From: Isoetes taiwanensis
Lineage: Eukaryota > Streptophyta > Lycopodiopsida > Isoetales > Isoetaceae
Direction: 5' to 3'
Assembly: GCA_021234155.1 (NCBI GenBank)
Contig: JAJEKV010000017.1
Location: 12,095,525 to 12,159,524, forward strand
Length of the DNA stretch: 64,000 nt
Shown here: in pieces, positions 21,895 to 32,752 of the stretch
Numbering within the stretch: position 1 is the first letter of the stretch
Layout of the letters: each line of letters starts with the position of its first letter
Program-made: the position numbers and the translations under genes
Notes under the pieces: model-generated
Database searches by the model: none
Told to the model about the DNA's origin: nothing
What the model saw: only the letters and a program-made list of their open reading frames with translations

Positions 21895-23178
21895 ATGACT
21901 CCAAAACAAAAATTCCCAGCAGAGCAAGAACCATTAGAAGATGTTGATGTACCAGATCATTGCAAAGAAAGGCCATTGCCTTCAAGTTTTTCAACTAGCT
22001 TGCTTCAGAATCTGCCATATTAGTTTGAATTGAATGTCCCTGTCCCCTTACCCACTTTTGATTCCAGTATGAGTGCTAATAACTTTCTGAGAATATTTGA
22101 AGATTATTACATGAATTATGGTTTTAAGAAAGGGTGCAAGCTTTCAGAATTTGAAAAATGCTTCAAAGAAGAGAGTGAGGCTGGTGCCTGGTTAACTTAT
22201 GAAAAGTTAATGGGGACCACCTCATAGGATGAGCTTGTCAAGAAATTCTTGGATATGTTTGGTAAGTTGGCTGCTCCAAAAGATTTGGTTAATGAGTTGC
22301 AAAGCTTTTCTATACATGCAAGGGAAAGTGTGAATTAGTACAAAGAAAGATTTAGTACATACATGAGTAGGTGCCAAAGAGCTCAAGTCACAATTCCAAC
22401 CCTTTTTCTGGTCACTGCTTTCATCAATGGTTTGGAAAGGAGACCAGATATCCAAAGAAAGCTGCTCAAGATCCAAGCTGCTGAAGGTTTCGATTCTATA
22501 TACAAAGTTTTTGCCAAAACCACTGACCTTACTCAGATGCTTTCTACTTTGCCTGACAAACATCATGCTTCCTACCATAACCATGATCCTTTCTACCCTG
22601 ATGCCACTGATGCACAGTATGACCATCACCCTTCCATTCTAGTTTATGCCATACAGAAGGAAAAGAAGAAATCTAAAGAGGAGGAAGCTAACTCTCAAGT
22701 TGCAGAGGTCAAGGAAGATCTGTCTAAAGTCACTGAGGCTTTAGCAGAATTAACCAAACAACTGGTTGAGTTTAAGGCTACAAGAACAGGTAAAACTTAT
22801 CCTGAATGTATTAATTGCAATAGGAACTCCGATCCATCAGAAATTTGTTATTGGCAAGTGTGTCCCAAATGCAACAGAAAAGGTCATTTTGGAAAGGAAT
22901 GCCCTATTTGTTCTTTTTGTAAAGAGATTGGCCATACTGATATCAAGTGTGCTGTTAAGGAATATTTTGCTAAGCAAGAAAAGGAAAAGAGACCAGAACC
23001 TAAACCTCCTGTGAGATTTGCTGAATCAAGTATCTCTGTAAGGTTTATTCAGGCTACAGAAGTTCTCAAAGCTGAAGAGGTTATGGCAGTGCAAACTAGA
23101 AGTATGAATGAAGCCAATGTGCATGTTGAATCAAGCAAACATCCTACTGCCAGGCTTTCATTTTCTCCACCACCATAG
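21895..23178 (+). pseudogene. gag (D) with three TAG stops
   Basis: The frame starts at ATG 21895 (MTPKQKFPAEQEP) and matches gag of A over its whole length: capsid-like region, TTDLTQMLSTLPDKHH, QKEKKKSKEEEAN, three CCHC knuckles (CINCNRNSDPSEIC with His replaced by Asp, CPKCNRKGHFGKEC, CSFCKEIGHTDIKC). Stops at 22021-22023, 22225-22227 and 22336-22338 replace Gln, Trp and Gln. After AVQTRSMNEA the frame ends in SFSPPP; protease and all downstream pol are missing. Confidence 0.85.
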
Positions 23179-23789
23179 CCGGAGGTCCAAGATCCAAGTG
23201 CCGGTGCCGAAAGTCGCCATAAGAAGGTCCAACCTCAGTGCCATAGCCAGACGCCGCCATAGCTGTAGCTTCGTCCTAGACCGCAGTTCTTTCTGGAGTT
23301 CTTTAGGGTGGTTATTTTTTGAAGTAGACAGACACCTGTGACGGAGTTATTAAGGCTCTAAGCAGACTGCAGATGCTTTTAAGGGCATAAATTGAAATGG
23401 AGAAAGATGTCATGGGCAGATTCAACATAGATGGCATAGAAGGCTTCCTACAAGCCGGCGTTTTTAACCGTGTTTGGATTTTGCTGGAAATAAACAAGCC
23501 GGTCTGCATTGCGTGAAGAAATTATCGTCTAATTCGAGCTGGGTTTTGCTATTCATTTCGATCGATCCCTAGCTATGGCTGCCACCGATGTTTAGACCAA
23601 AAATCAGGCTCCCGCAATGAACCATGTTTGGATTTTGCCGGATTTTGAACCCTGTTGGATGTTGCCGGTTGCTTGAGATTTTTCCGGGGTCTGCACCCCT
23701 GCTCCAGAATCCCTGCTTGGATTTTGACTTCTGTACCCCTGCTCCAGAATCACCGCTTCTTATGGTTTCTCTTCTGTAAAGATGCAGAT
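23179..23789. other. About 600 bp of unassigned, GC-richer sequence
   Basis: This stretch does not match any element part elsewhere in the window. It is richer in GC than its neighbours and carries internal repeats: GTTTGGATTTTGC(C/T)GG twice, and CCCCTGCTCCAGAATC twice (about 23694 and 23735). A 38-codon plus frame at 23397-23513 begins MEKDVMGRFNIDGIEGF; I do not recognise it. An ATGGCTGCCACCGATG start-like context near 23574 is followed by a stop within seven codons. It may be a captured host fragment. Confidence 0.4.
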
Positions 23790-25588
23790 TTCATACCTTT
23801 CCCATTTCTAAGAAATGGGACCTTGACTCAAACGGTTGTGGTGACAAGAAATGGATCGATTTCTCGAGTCAACCACCTCAGATTTGCTCAAAAAAGTTGT
23901 AAGAATTCAGTGGTGAAGTTTCTGACCAAGTCAACTATAAATTTGAGAGATATTCAATCTCAAAGTGGGGTCAACAATTGGTCAATATAGGTCAACTATG
24001 AGAAACAGTGATCAGAAAATAAGATTTGGAGTTGCAGAGCGTATTTTTGGGAATTTTCAAAGCACATGTGCTCTAATGGTGATGAGAAAGAGGGGCATGA
24101 GGTCAAATTTCCATTTGAAACTGCAGAAGCATTTTTTGTGGCTGGATTTGGCAAAATACAGTTAAAAAAAATGATCAGACCCGAATGCTAATTTTCCTAA
24201 CTTGCACTAGGAGTGGTATTTTTTGATGTTTTCAAAGCATTTAGCTCACAGTTGCTCTAAGGATAGATGGCAAGTAGGCCAATAGTGCTTTGGAATACTC
24301 AGGGATTTTCTGTAAAATATTTTGAATCAAGAATTGCTAAGAAATGTATCAGAGAGGGATTTGATAACTTGGCAGTCAATTTATATTGATATGAAGGTAA
24401 ATACATCATAATAACAATGGATAATGATACTTCAAAGTTTCAGATACTGGAAAATAATCATCATAAGTCATAGGATAATTTTTGAAAGTAATATCAACTA
24501 GATCTTTGCAAATCCAGTGGAGGAATGCTCAGGGACTTCAAGAATCTTTCAGGCCATGCTCAGCATTGATCAATGTCGGATTTGAGTGTGTCTGGGCCTT
24601 CAAAAATGTCGTGATTGTGTTTCCCCTGTATATAGTTTCAAATTTCGATTCCAGTGATTTTAGGTAATAATTTTAGGCTTAATCTGTTGCTTAGGTTCCG
24701 GAATCCAAAAATAGAGTGGTCTCAGAGAGAATGGAGCGCGGGAAGGCATGATTCGAGCCGGATTTCCAGTTCTAGGGTTCTTCAGCTGTATTTTCGCATA
24801 ATTTTTGCGATATGGTTTCGTATTTTTGCAGGAATATGCCCTGTATATGCCGTATTCGGTCATTTTAAAAACTTGGCCAATGGTTTAACGGCTTTTGTTC
24901 ATAGAATATTTAAAAGAAATTATAACCTCTTGACCATAAGGAAGATTGCCCACACGTGTAAAGGAATTTGGAATCTTTGGGGCATCTTATGACAAGGTTT
25001 GGAATATACCAATGAGGGCATAATGGAATAGGAATGAAGGCAAAAGAAATCATAAAGGGCTAGTAGGGAGACAAAGGTGAAAATGTAAAAGAGGGGAATA
25101 ATAACTTTGCAATAAGGGCTTGAATGTCTTTTTGAATAATCAATGTAGTGATATTTGGAGGAAATGGCAAGGACTTGGGCAAAATGACAAGGTGGGCATG
25201 GCAAAGGGATGAGCAATGGACATGAAAACAATATTGGGCCAAAGGTGCAAAAATGGAGATAGTGGGGTGAAACAAAGGCCAAAATTACAAACTATACACC
25301 ATGGGGTCTTCCAAACTCTTAACTTCCAATCTTCAAAAGATGTCTTCCAACCTTCATAACCCAGATTCTTCTAGAGCATATTCTTAACTAAGCATTTGAT
25401 TCCAAATAAAATACCTCTTGTGAACTTTTGGCTTGAGCATTTGTTGACCTAGAAGGTAAGCATCTTTTGACCTTCACACCAATGTTGACTACCAAGCTCT
25501 TCCAATCTTTGACCTAGTCTTCAGAAATGACTTAACCTGACTTGAATGCATAGAACACAATTAGCATGTTGCCCTTTGGGGGCAACAT
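23790..25588 (-). mobile_element. Family 1 LTR, 3' end missing
   Basis: The tip is at 25588 (minus-strand TGTTGCCC...GGGCAACA) and the sequence matches other LTRs down to about 23790, where the last 150 or so bases (U5 hairpins and end) are lost against the unassigned segment. The left border is approximate. Confidence 0.8.
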
Positions 25589-25635
25589 CTCGCCAAAACA
25601 AAAGAATGGCTGGTCCCCTCAGCCATAGAGGGTCT
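25589..25635 (-). other. Remnant of 3' non-coding end between two head-to-head LTRs
   Basis: On the minus strand these 47 bp read GAGGGGACCAGCC, then the fixed box TTTTGTTTTGGCGAGA, directly before the LTR tip at 25588. This is the canonical internal 3' end of family 1. The plus-strand LTR begins on its other side. Confidence 0.75.
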
Positions 25636-26268
25636 TGTTGCCCCCAAAGGGCAACATACTAATTGTTGGTTCATGTATTGAAGTTAGGTCAAGTCATTTT
25701 GGAAGGTTAAATCAAAGAAGAGCTTGGTAGCCAACATTGATGTGGAGGTCAAACAATATCAATTTTCAAAGGTCAACGCAAATATTCAAGGTCAACTTCC
25801 ATGAAAGGTATCCCATTTTGAGGTCAAAGGTAGTCAAAGGATGCTTTATAAGATTTTGGGTGAGAAGATTGGAAGATACTTTTTGAAGATTGGAAGACAA
25901 AGTTTGGAAGACCCCATGGTACTTGATTCCACCCCCTAGCCATTCTTATCCATTTTTTATTCATACTCTATTCTTATCCTTTTGAAATTTCCTAGCCATT
26001 TTTCCCCTATACCTATACTCTCTTTTGCTCACCCTTGCATACCCTATCATTCTTTGCCTAATTCCTTGGTTTCTAATGCATCTTTATTCCTCCATAAATT
26101 ATTCTCACCATTGCCCTCCATATCTTTCACCCCCTTTTTCACTTCCTATGCCACATTCTTGCAAATTCCCTTAGCCTAACTCTTCTTGCAACTTCTTGTA
26201 CCCTTATGCCCATCTATCATTGTGCCATAAAAAGCCATGTTCTATGTATACCCTATGGAATATTCCCA

Positions 26269-26397
<129 letters not shown>

Positions 26398-26450
26398 TGT
26401 CTGATGCTCTCTTGGGCCTCGGGAGACCATGGAGCACATGAACAGACTAT

Positions 26451-27381
26451 TTACAACTTTAACAAAAAAGAGCGGTGAGTATCAACAGCTCTAATATAAG
26501 GTCCTAAAGTCATTGGCGGCATTTGTAATAAAGAGAGAAAATCAGTAGCTTGAATGCCAAAACTATTTCTAATGTGAGTGTATTCCGGGCAACATGTAAA
26601 TACATGATCTTCGTCTTCAATCTGTCTCGTTTCACATACTTTACATAAGCGCTCTTCTACCTGGATCTTAGCCCATCTCCCGGTCTCAATTGCCAGCCTA
26701 TGGGATCCTGTCATGTATCTGGCAAGCAGGCATCTTTGAGACTTGGGTATGTTTGCTATCAGATAGATTTGACTCTCACCTGTTATCACTGGATTGACAT
26801 TTTTTTGGTACTGTATCATTCTCTTTCCTGGGTTTGCCCACATATGGCTTATTGCTTGCTTCTCCAGCATGGTTCGAGTTTCCTCTTTCTCGGGTGGCCA
26901 AGCGGTTATCCCCCATCTAGCAGCCCAAGCTATTAGCTTGTTTTTCCATTCCGAGTTCTGTAAAGCATGGTGAGATAACCGGGTTGTAGCTTGAGCATTC
27001 ACTCTATTAAAGAAGTTTATTGACTGGTATAAACCTTCTAATTCCAGTGGTATCAGCCCTACTTCTGCAAGCATAATCGAGAGGGGGATTTGAGATCTAA
27101 TGCCGAGTGGCCGAGATCTCTGGACCCCAGATTGGAGCACCGTATAGCACCACCGTCTGTACTAGAGTTTTGAAGAGAAGCTTCTTCAAATTCCAGTCCA
27201 GTGATGCCTTATTGCATTTAGCTAGCATGTTATATAATGCAGCTTTTCCGCCTGAGACCCTCCTATTTATGCAGATTTTCCAACTGTAATTGGATGCCAG
27301 GTCAATCCCCAAATAATTATACGATTCAACTGTTTCTAGTAGCTCTCCCTTTGGTGAAATCCGGCCTTTCTCATGAGCCAA
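26451..27381 (-). pseudogene. LINE ORF2 C-terminal region
   Basis: Two overlapping frames follow the RT: one with YNYLGIDLASNYSWKICINRRV and LFKTLVQTVVLYGAPIWG (the conserved post-RT block of LINEs), the next with LARYMTGSHRLAIETGRW and a zinc-binding-like CKVCETRQIEDEDHVFTCC...H motif. A frameshift near 27110 separates them. The region is thought to bind element RNA or target DNA in other LINEs. Confidence 0.75.
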
Positions 27382-28249
27382 ATACCATAATTTTAGACTT
27401 AAATAAATTAATTGTCATCTTCTTTGCTGCACAAAAGTCTTCCAAGTGGTTGAGATGCTCTTGCAGTGTTTTTTTCTTGCTAGCAATTAGAACTACATCA
27501 TCGGCATAGAGGAGGAGCTGAAGAATATAGCTGCCAAGTTTTGTCCCTATTAGTGATCTCTGTCGTAACCAATCATCTAGTTCGTCAATATAAATGCCGA
27601 ATAGAGTGGGGGATAAAGGGCACCCCTGTCTTACCCCTATTGTGCTCTTCAAAACTGAATTGCAATCTCGAGAAATTGTTATCAGAACTTCAACCTCTCT
27701 AAGTTCTTTGGGGACTCCGAGTTGAATCAATCTATCATCAAGGTCTTTACGGGGGACCGTATCAAACGCCTTAGAAAAATCAATGAATGCTAGATACAGG
27801 GAAGAATTTGGCGCTTTAGCTTTCTCAATCACAGCTCGGAGTGTGAGGACATGATCAAGAGTGTTATGATCACATCTGAATCCTGCCTGGTATTGTGAAC
27901 GAGCCTTTGCTTGCTCTGCCCAGCTGCTAAGCTTGCCTTCAAGAAGACTATTAAGAACTTTTGAGAAAATGCTGCCAATAAGAATTGTTCTAAAATTTGC
28001 TGCCACCTTGTGATTTCCTCCTTTATGGATTGGGTGAACTCGGTTGAGCTTCCAACTGTGAGATAGTCCCTGAGTGAGGCATAGATTTAGCATATCTGTT
28101 AGGATTTCGCGAGTCTTCTCCCCGCCCCACTTTAGAAGCTCCATGCACAAACTGTCAGCATCTGGAGCCTTATTATTTGCTAATTTGGATAGACACAGTT
28201 CTACATCTGCAATAGTAAAAAGATTTACAGATGGAGCTATAATAGGCAT
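27371..28249 (-). CDS. LINE reverse transcriptase domain
   Basis: Intact 292-residue frame with the standard LINE RT blocks: NNKAPDADSLCMELLKWGG, WKLNRVHPIHKGG, FRTILIGSIFSKVLNSLL, AGFRCDHNTLDHVLTLR, LAFIDFSKAFDTVPRKDL (first catalytic Asp), GVRQGCPLSPTLFGIYIDEL, and LLLYADDVVLIASKKKTLQ (catalytic Asp pair). It primes from nicked target DNA in related elements. Confidence 0.85.
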   Translation of the reverse strand: MPIIAPSVNLFTIADVELCLSKLANNKAPDADSLCMELLKWGGEKTREILTDMLNLCLTQGLSHSWKLNRVHPIHKGGNHKVAANFRTILIGSIFSKVLNSLLEGKLSSWAEQAKARSQYQAGFRCDHNTLDHVLTLRAVIEKAKAPNSSLYLAFIDFSKAFDTVPRKDLDDRLIQLGVPKELREVEVLITISRDCNSVLKSTIGVRQGCPLSPTLFGIYIDELDDWLRQRSLIGTKLGSYILQLLLYADDVVLIASKKKTLQEHLNHLEDFCAAKKMTINLFKSKIMVFGS

Positions 28250-28767
28250 GCTGGTAGCGCCTTCCCTTTCATATATATATCCTTGACTAATTTTAGCAGA
28301 GCATCATTATCAAGGATATTATGTGCATGGCTATCTTTAAGCATGTTCCAAAACCGTTTAGGTTTCTTTAGAAGCTGATCAGATAGTGTCTTTTGTCTTG
28401 CAGCAAAGTAATGCGATTTTTATGCCTTATAAGGCGTTTATACCATGAAGGCTTGTATACACAGTTCTGATGCAGTTTGTTTCGAGCATCTTGGCATTCA
28501 ACATCCCACCAGGAGTTGCAAGGAATGCCTCTCCTGTGCATTTTCGTGAGTCCAAAAGTTCTGGTTGCAGCATCCAATATGTGCTCTTGAAAAAGCTTTG
28601 CATCCTTCTCTATTTCACCTTACCATACTGCGTCTGTAAGCAGCTCCTCCAAATGCTCTCTATACTCTACATGATGCTCATAATCCACCTTGATACTTGG
28701 ACGAAATTTCTGAGCCTGTTTCAGTGTTTTAGCCTGTGCTTCAAATATCATGTGCAAAGGTGCATGG
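28250..28767 (-). pseudogene. LINE ORF2 linker between endonuclease and RT
   Basis: Short frames (28368-28577 and 28620 upward) hold the usual spacer, including HRRGIPCNSWWDVECQDARNKL and YKRLIRHKNR, found in many LINEs between endonuclease and RT. At least two frameshifts are needed to join them. Confidence 0.65.
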
Positions 28768-29142
28768 TCAGATTCTGGCATAAGATCCCCTATAAAGAAA
28801 TCTTGCACCTGTGTGGTTCTGGTAGGTGAACTTGCCTGACAAGTTGAAAGGCTGAACTCCATTGATTATTTTGAGCTGGCAGGTGGTGCATAGCTCTAAG
28901 AGCTTTTGTCCCATATCATTTGAAATTTGATCAGCTGAAATTCTGTTGTATAATGGATCTTCGAGTTCATCCAAATGTAAGTTTGTGAGATCTTCAAAAA
29001 CACATGCTTGTTGGTTGCTTGTGCGACCGTTGAAGTCCCCTATGACAAATATTTTACCTTGAGATGAGTAATCAAGAATATCCATGCATAAGCTCTCAAA
29101 CGGATTATCCTTGTCATAATCAGGCTGTTTGTAAATTTGTGA
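28768..29142 (-). pseudogene. LINE endonuclease, C-terminal half
   Basis: After the inserted segment the endonuclease resumes with YKQPDYDKDNPFESLCMDIL and the conserved VIGDFNGRTSN box (catalytic Asp/Asn). The final SDHAPLHMIF box, with the catalytic Asp-His, lies in an overlapping frame near 28760, so a frameshift precedes it. Confidence 0.75.
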
Positions 29143-29409
29143 ATCGAGCCGATGCCGATCTAGGTAGGGCGAAGCCTTCTGGGGCGCGTGCCGTGATATG
29201 ACTAAAACGGGAGAGACACCTGTCGCACCATTCTCTGTCCATTCCACTCTGATCCTCGCGAGGGCGCGTCCAGAGGCATGGTGTACCACTAACGTGGATG
29301 GCTCCTCGCTCAGGTGTCCCGACCCGGATGGGTGAGGACACACCGAAAGGACGTATGTCTATAAGGTGGGGGAGTAAGATCATATCCAGGAGAAAACTGC
29401 GGCTATACA
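29143..29409. mobile_element. 267-bp SINE-like insert with 14-bp target duplication
   Basis: The GC-rich insert interrupts the LINE endonuclease. It is flanked by exact direct copies of TTGTAAATTTGTGA at 29129-29142 and 29410-29423. Removing the insert and one copy restores the endonuclease frame (CYFAPESSQIYKQPDYDK). Target duplications of this length are typical of LINE-mobilised sequences. I found no clear tRNA-type A or B box and no poly(A) tail, so its origin is open. Confidence 0.7.
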
Positions 29410-29765
29410 TTGTAAATTTGTGAGGATTCGGGGGCAAAGTAGCATATAGCAAAGAATACTTGTTGTCCACTCTCACAGAGTTTAACCCATATGTATTGTT
29501 TTTTGGGGTCCTTCTTCAAGATTTCCACATCAAATGCAAAGTTAGATCTTTTATACAAAGAAATACCTCCATGGCCACGACATGCACCTGGTTTTTTATC
29601 ATTCTCAACATGTCCTAACAGCTCAAAACCAACTATGTCTGGAAGAGAGCGAGTTTTGTGATGCCAGGTTTCGTTAAAGCATATTAGATCTTGATGTTCC
29701 CATGTAGCAAAAGTAGCATTCATCTTAGCTTGAGACAGTCGTGCGTTCCACATGCTGATCCTCAA
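29410..29765 (-). pseudogene. LINE endonuclease, N-terminal half
   Basis: The frame starts MRISMWNARLSQAKMNATF and contains DLICFNETWHH (catalytic Glu of the endonuclease/exonuclease/phosphatase fold) and CRGHGGISLYKR. It is cut by the insert after CYFAPESSQIY. The enzyme nicks target DNA. Confidence 0.8.
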
Positions 29766-29777
29766 GACCCCTATTTC

Positions 29778-29996
29778 CTATTTATGCTTCTTACTTGTGA
29801 TTATGGCTTTACCTCCCTTATCAAGATACGCCACCAATCCTTCTTCCCTCGCAGTTTTTACCTTTGCCCATTCAACTTTCCTTATTTCCTGTTGTCCTGG
29901 GGTAAGGTCTAGATCTAACCAAACCTTTTCGCCTTTGAGAGCAGCTCTGTTATGCATGACTCTATCCCTGGCTTCCTTGCTTTGAAACTTGACCAA
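29778..29996 (-). pseudogene. LINE ORF1 C-terminal fragment
   Basis: The frame MVKFQSKEARDRVMHNRAALKG followed by VWLDLDLTPGQQEIRK is the typical end of LINE ORF1 proteins after the RRM-like domain. It follows the coiled-coil fragment after one frameshift near 30010. Confidence 0.65.
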
Positions 29997-30025
29997 AATT
30001 GGCCGGGTATATTGTCCCGGTTTCC

Positions 30026-30412
30026 CTAATCTGCCGCTGATGAATATAGAGGATCATGTAATTTCATAGTGGTTGCAAAGAAATTCCTAACCGTGTCATT
30101 GATGTCTTCTCCATCAATCTCGTGGAGGCCAGAGATTTTCAGGTTCCTTGCTCGTGCTTCTTGGTCTAGTTGCTCCGAAGAAACCTCTGCATGATGAATT
30201 TTCATCTGTTCTTTGACCTCAGCATGATGAATTTTCATCTGTTCTTTAGTAGATTCAACTACTAGAGAAGCAAGCTTGTTTTCCAAAGCAATGATCTGTG
30301 CTTTGAAGTCAGTGGTCTGTTTATCACAAGATAATTCCAATTTCAGTTTCTCGGAATTTTGGGCCATTAGGTCAAGCGTTTCTTTGATGCCCTTAACTTC
30401 TGACCTCAAAGC
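30026..30412 (-). pseudogene. LINE ORF1 coiled coil and start of RRM-like domain, 5'-truncated
   Basis: A long heptad-rich stretch precedes ARARNLKISGLHE and VRNFFATTMKL, the RNA-binding core style of ORF1 proteins. An 11-residue unit, KEQMKIHHAEV, is present twice in tandem (33-bp duplication at about 30190-30255). The open frame extends to 30466, but beyond 30412 it is LTR sequence. The ORF1 start is missing. Confidence 0.7.
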
Positions 30413-31033
30413 TAATCCTTGAGACATCTGGAGCCCATATGTTTTGAAAAACCCAAAAAACTCCACTCACAACTCGAGTTAGAAATTTTTGCATTCTGTT
30501 TTGACTGTTCTTGACTGTATTTTGCCAAATCCAGCCACAAAAAATACTTTTGCCTATCCAAATGGAAATCTGACCACTTGCCTATATTCCTCATCATCAT
30601 TACAGCATATTTGCTTTGGAAATTCTCAAAAATTCATTTGGCAACTCCAAAATCCCAATCTCTGATCACTGTTCTCAGATTTGACTTCTATTGACCAAAT
30701 TTTGACTGCACTTTGAGCTCGAATAACTCACAAACTAAGTTCCTGACTTGGTCCAAAGCTTTACTATTGGTTACCTACAACTTTTTTGACCAATTCTACA
30801 GTGATTGACTCAAAAAATCGATCTGCATACCAACACCACAACTGTTTTGGTAAAGGTGTCAATTCCTAGAAATGGGAAAGGTATAAAACTTCAAATTTTT
30901 GAACTTGTCTTTGAAATTATCTTGCATAGATTGATCGATCACCTTAAGTGATCTGGAGGTTCTAACTCCAATTTGAGTGAAAACTCAAGTTGGTTCCTTG
31001 TGGTTGACCTTTAAGCCAGGTTTAGGGTCAACA

Positions 31034-31967
31034 AGTAATAAATTTAGGCTTAATCTGTTGTTTGGGTTCTGGAATCCAAAAATAGAGTGGTTTCAGAGAG
31101 AATGGAGCACGGGAAGGCATGATTCGAGCCAGCTTTCTAATTTTAGGGTTCTTCATCGTATTTTTGAGAATTTCGCGCGATACGGTTCCGTATTTTCGGA
31201 AGAATATGCCATCAATATGCTGTATTTTGCCATTTAAAAATCTTGGCCAATGGTTTAGAGTTATTTGCCCAAGGAATGTTTAGAGATAATAAAAAATTCT
31301 TTAACCATAGGGGGATTCTCCACACGTGCAAAGGATAGGGAATCTTTTGGGCATCTTTTGGTAAAGCTTAGAATATACCACTAGGAATATGGTGGAATAA
31401 GGATGAAGGCAAAAGAAATTATGAGGGACCATTAGGGGGGCAAGGAAATAATAAAGAAAAGGGAAGGATATTTTTGAAACAAAGGCTTAAGTAGGTTTTT
31501 GAATAGATAAGGTGATGGCTCATTGAAATAAATGATAAGGAATTTGAGCAAGATGGCAATTATGGCAAAGCAAGCATGGCAACGGAATGAACAATGGGTA
31601 TGAAAACAGTGTTGAGCCAAAAGTGCAAAAATGGGGGTAGTGGGGTGAAGCAAAAGAGAAAGAATTAGAAACTATACACCATGGGGTCTTCCAAACTCTT
31701 AACTTCCAATCTTCAAAATATGTCTTCCAAACTTCATAACCCAGATTCTTCTAGAGCATATTCTTTAACTAAGCATTTGATCCCAATAAAATACCTCTTG
31801 TGATTTTTTGCTTGAGCACTTGTTGACCTAGAAAGTTTGCATCTTTTGACCTTCACACTAATGTTGACTACCAAGCTCTTCCAATCTTTTGACCTAGTCT
31901 TCAGAAATGACTTAACCTGACTTGAAGGCATAGAACACAATTAGCATGTTGCCCTTTGGGGGCAACA
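31034..31967 (-). mobile_element. Truncated family 1 LTR
   Basis: Tip at 31967 (minus). The match to other LTRs runs only to 31034, where it meets the end of the plus-strand LTR. About half of the LTR, including TATA, R and U5, is gone. It sits in integrase sequence of element H at 31968. Confidence 0.8.
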
Positions 31968-32430
31968 CACTCATACACCCTTTAACTTAGTTTATGGCAT
32001 TGAGGCTGTGCTTCCAGTAGAACTTGAACTTCCATCTCTAAGGTTATCCCACAAGTTATGTTTGCCTTTTGAACATGCCTTGCAGGAAAGACTGGACACC
32101 CTTCTGCATTTAGAAGAATATAGGATGGAAGCTGAGAATGCTAATCTGCTTAAAAAGGCCAAGGATTTGGCTGCTTTCAAAGCTGCTCATAAAATACAAG
32201 GGACTTTCAAGACAGGAAAGCTAGTTCTAAAATGGAATAAATCAAGGGAAGACTCAGCTAGTAAATTTGAAAATCTTTGGGAAGGTCCATGAGGTGTTGG
32301 AACCCGCAGGCACCAACTCTTATTGGTTAAAGGAATTAACTTCAGGGGTGCCACTTCCAAATCCCATCAACACTATCCACCTGAAAAGGTACTGGGATCA
32401 GCATATATGCTTGTCCCTTTTTATGCTCTA
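31968..32430 (+). pseudogene. Integrase C-terminus of element H (family 1)
   Basis: Reads THTPFNLVYGIEAVLPVELELPSLRLSHKL, the helical ALQERLDTLLHLEEYRMEAEN segment and KWNKSREDSASKFENLWEGP. A frameshift at about 32290 interrupts the GPY/F-like module. The end CLSLFML and stop at 32428-32430 are recognisable in the next frame. Confidence 0.8.
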
Positions 32431-32752
32431 GAACTCATAAAAGTTAGAATTAAAGTTAAATATTAGATAGGTCTTGATTTTAGAATTAATGCTTTCATTA
32501 AGTTTATGCTTGCAGTTAGCCAGAATGAAGGATGAACTATCAAACAACTCCAAGACAAGGATTTCTACTAATGAATTGCCAAGTGTCATTTGCAGGAGCA
32601 CCCTTCTTCCATCCTCATTCATCTGTCTCATTGTGGTACTGCTCTCCATTTAGCCATATATTCTTCATTTCATTTCCCTAAATGTGCACTCTGCAAATTC
32701 AGCTCCACCGAGTTGCAAAGGTCAAGATTAACTTGTTTGTGTGTTTCCATGA
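32431..32752 (+). other. 3' non-coding region of H, first part
   Basis: No gene. It holds one unit of the 3' repeat: a TTTGCAGGAGCACCC box near 32590, a CTCCACCGAGTTGCA segment and GTGTTTCCATGA. It is interrupted by a solo LTR and continues at 34690. Confidence 0.7.

Noticed and set aside
29250-29340. Possible 5S rRNA-like match (GGATGGGTGA) in the SINE-like insert
   Set aside because: Only about ten bases agree and the neighbouring 5S promoter parts are absent.
29120-29476. 118-codon frame across the LINE insert
   Set aside because: It crosses from endonuclease into the inserted segment out of register and has no independent support.
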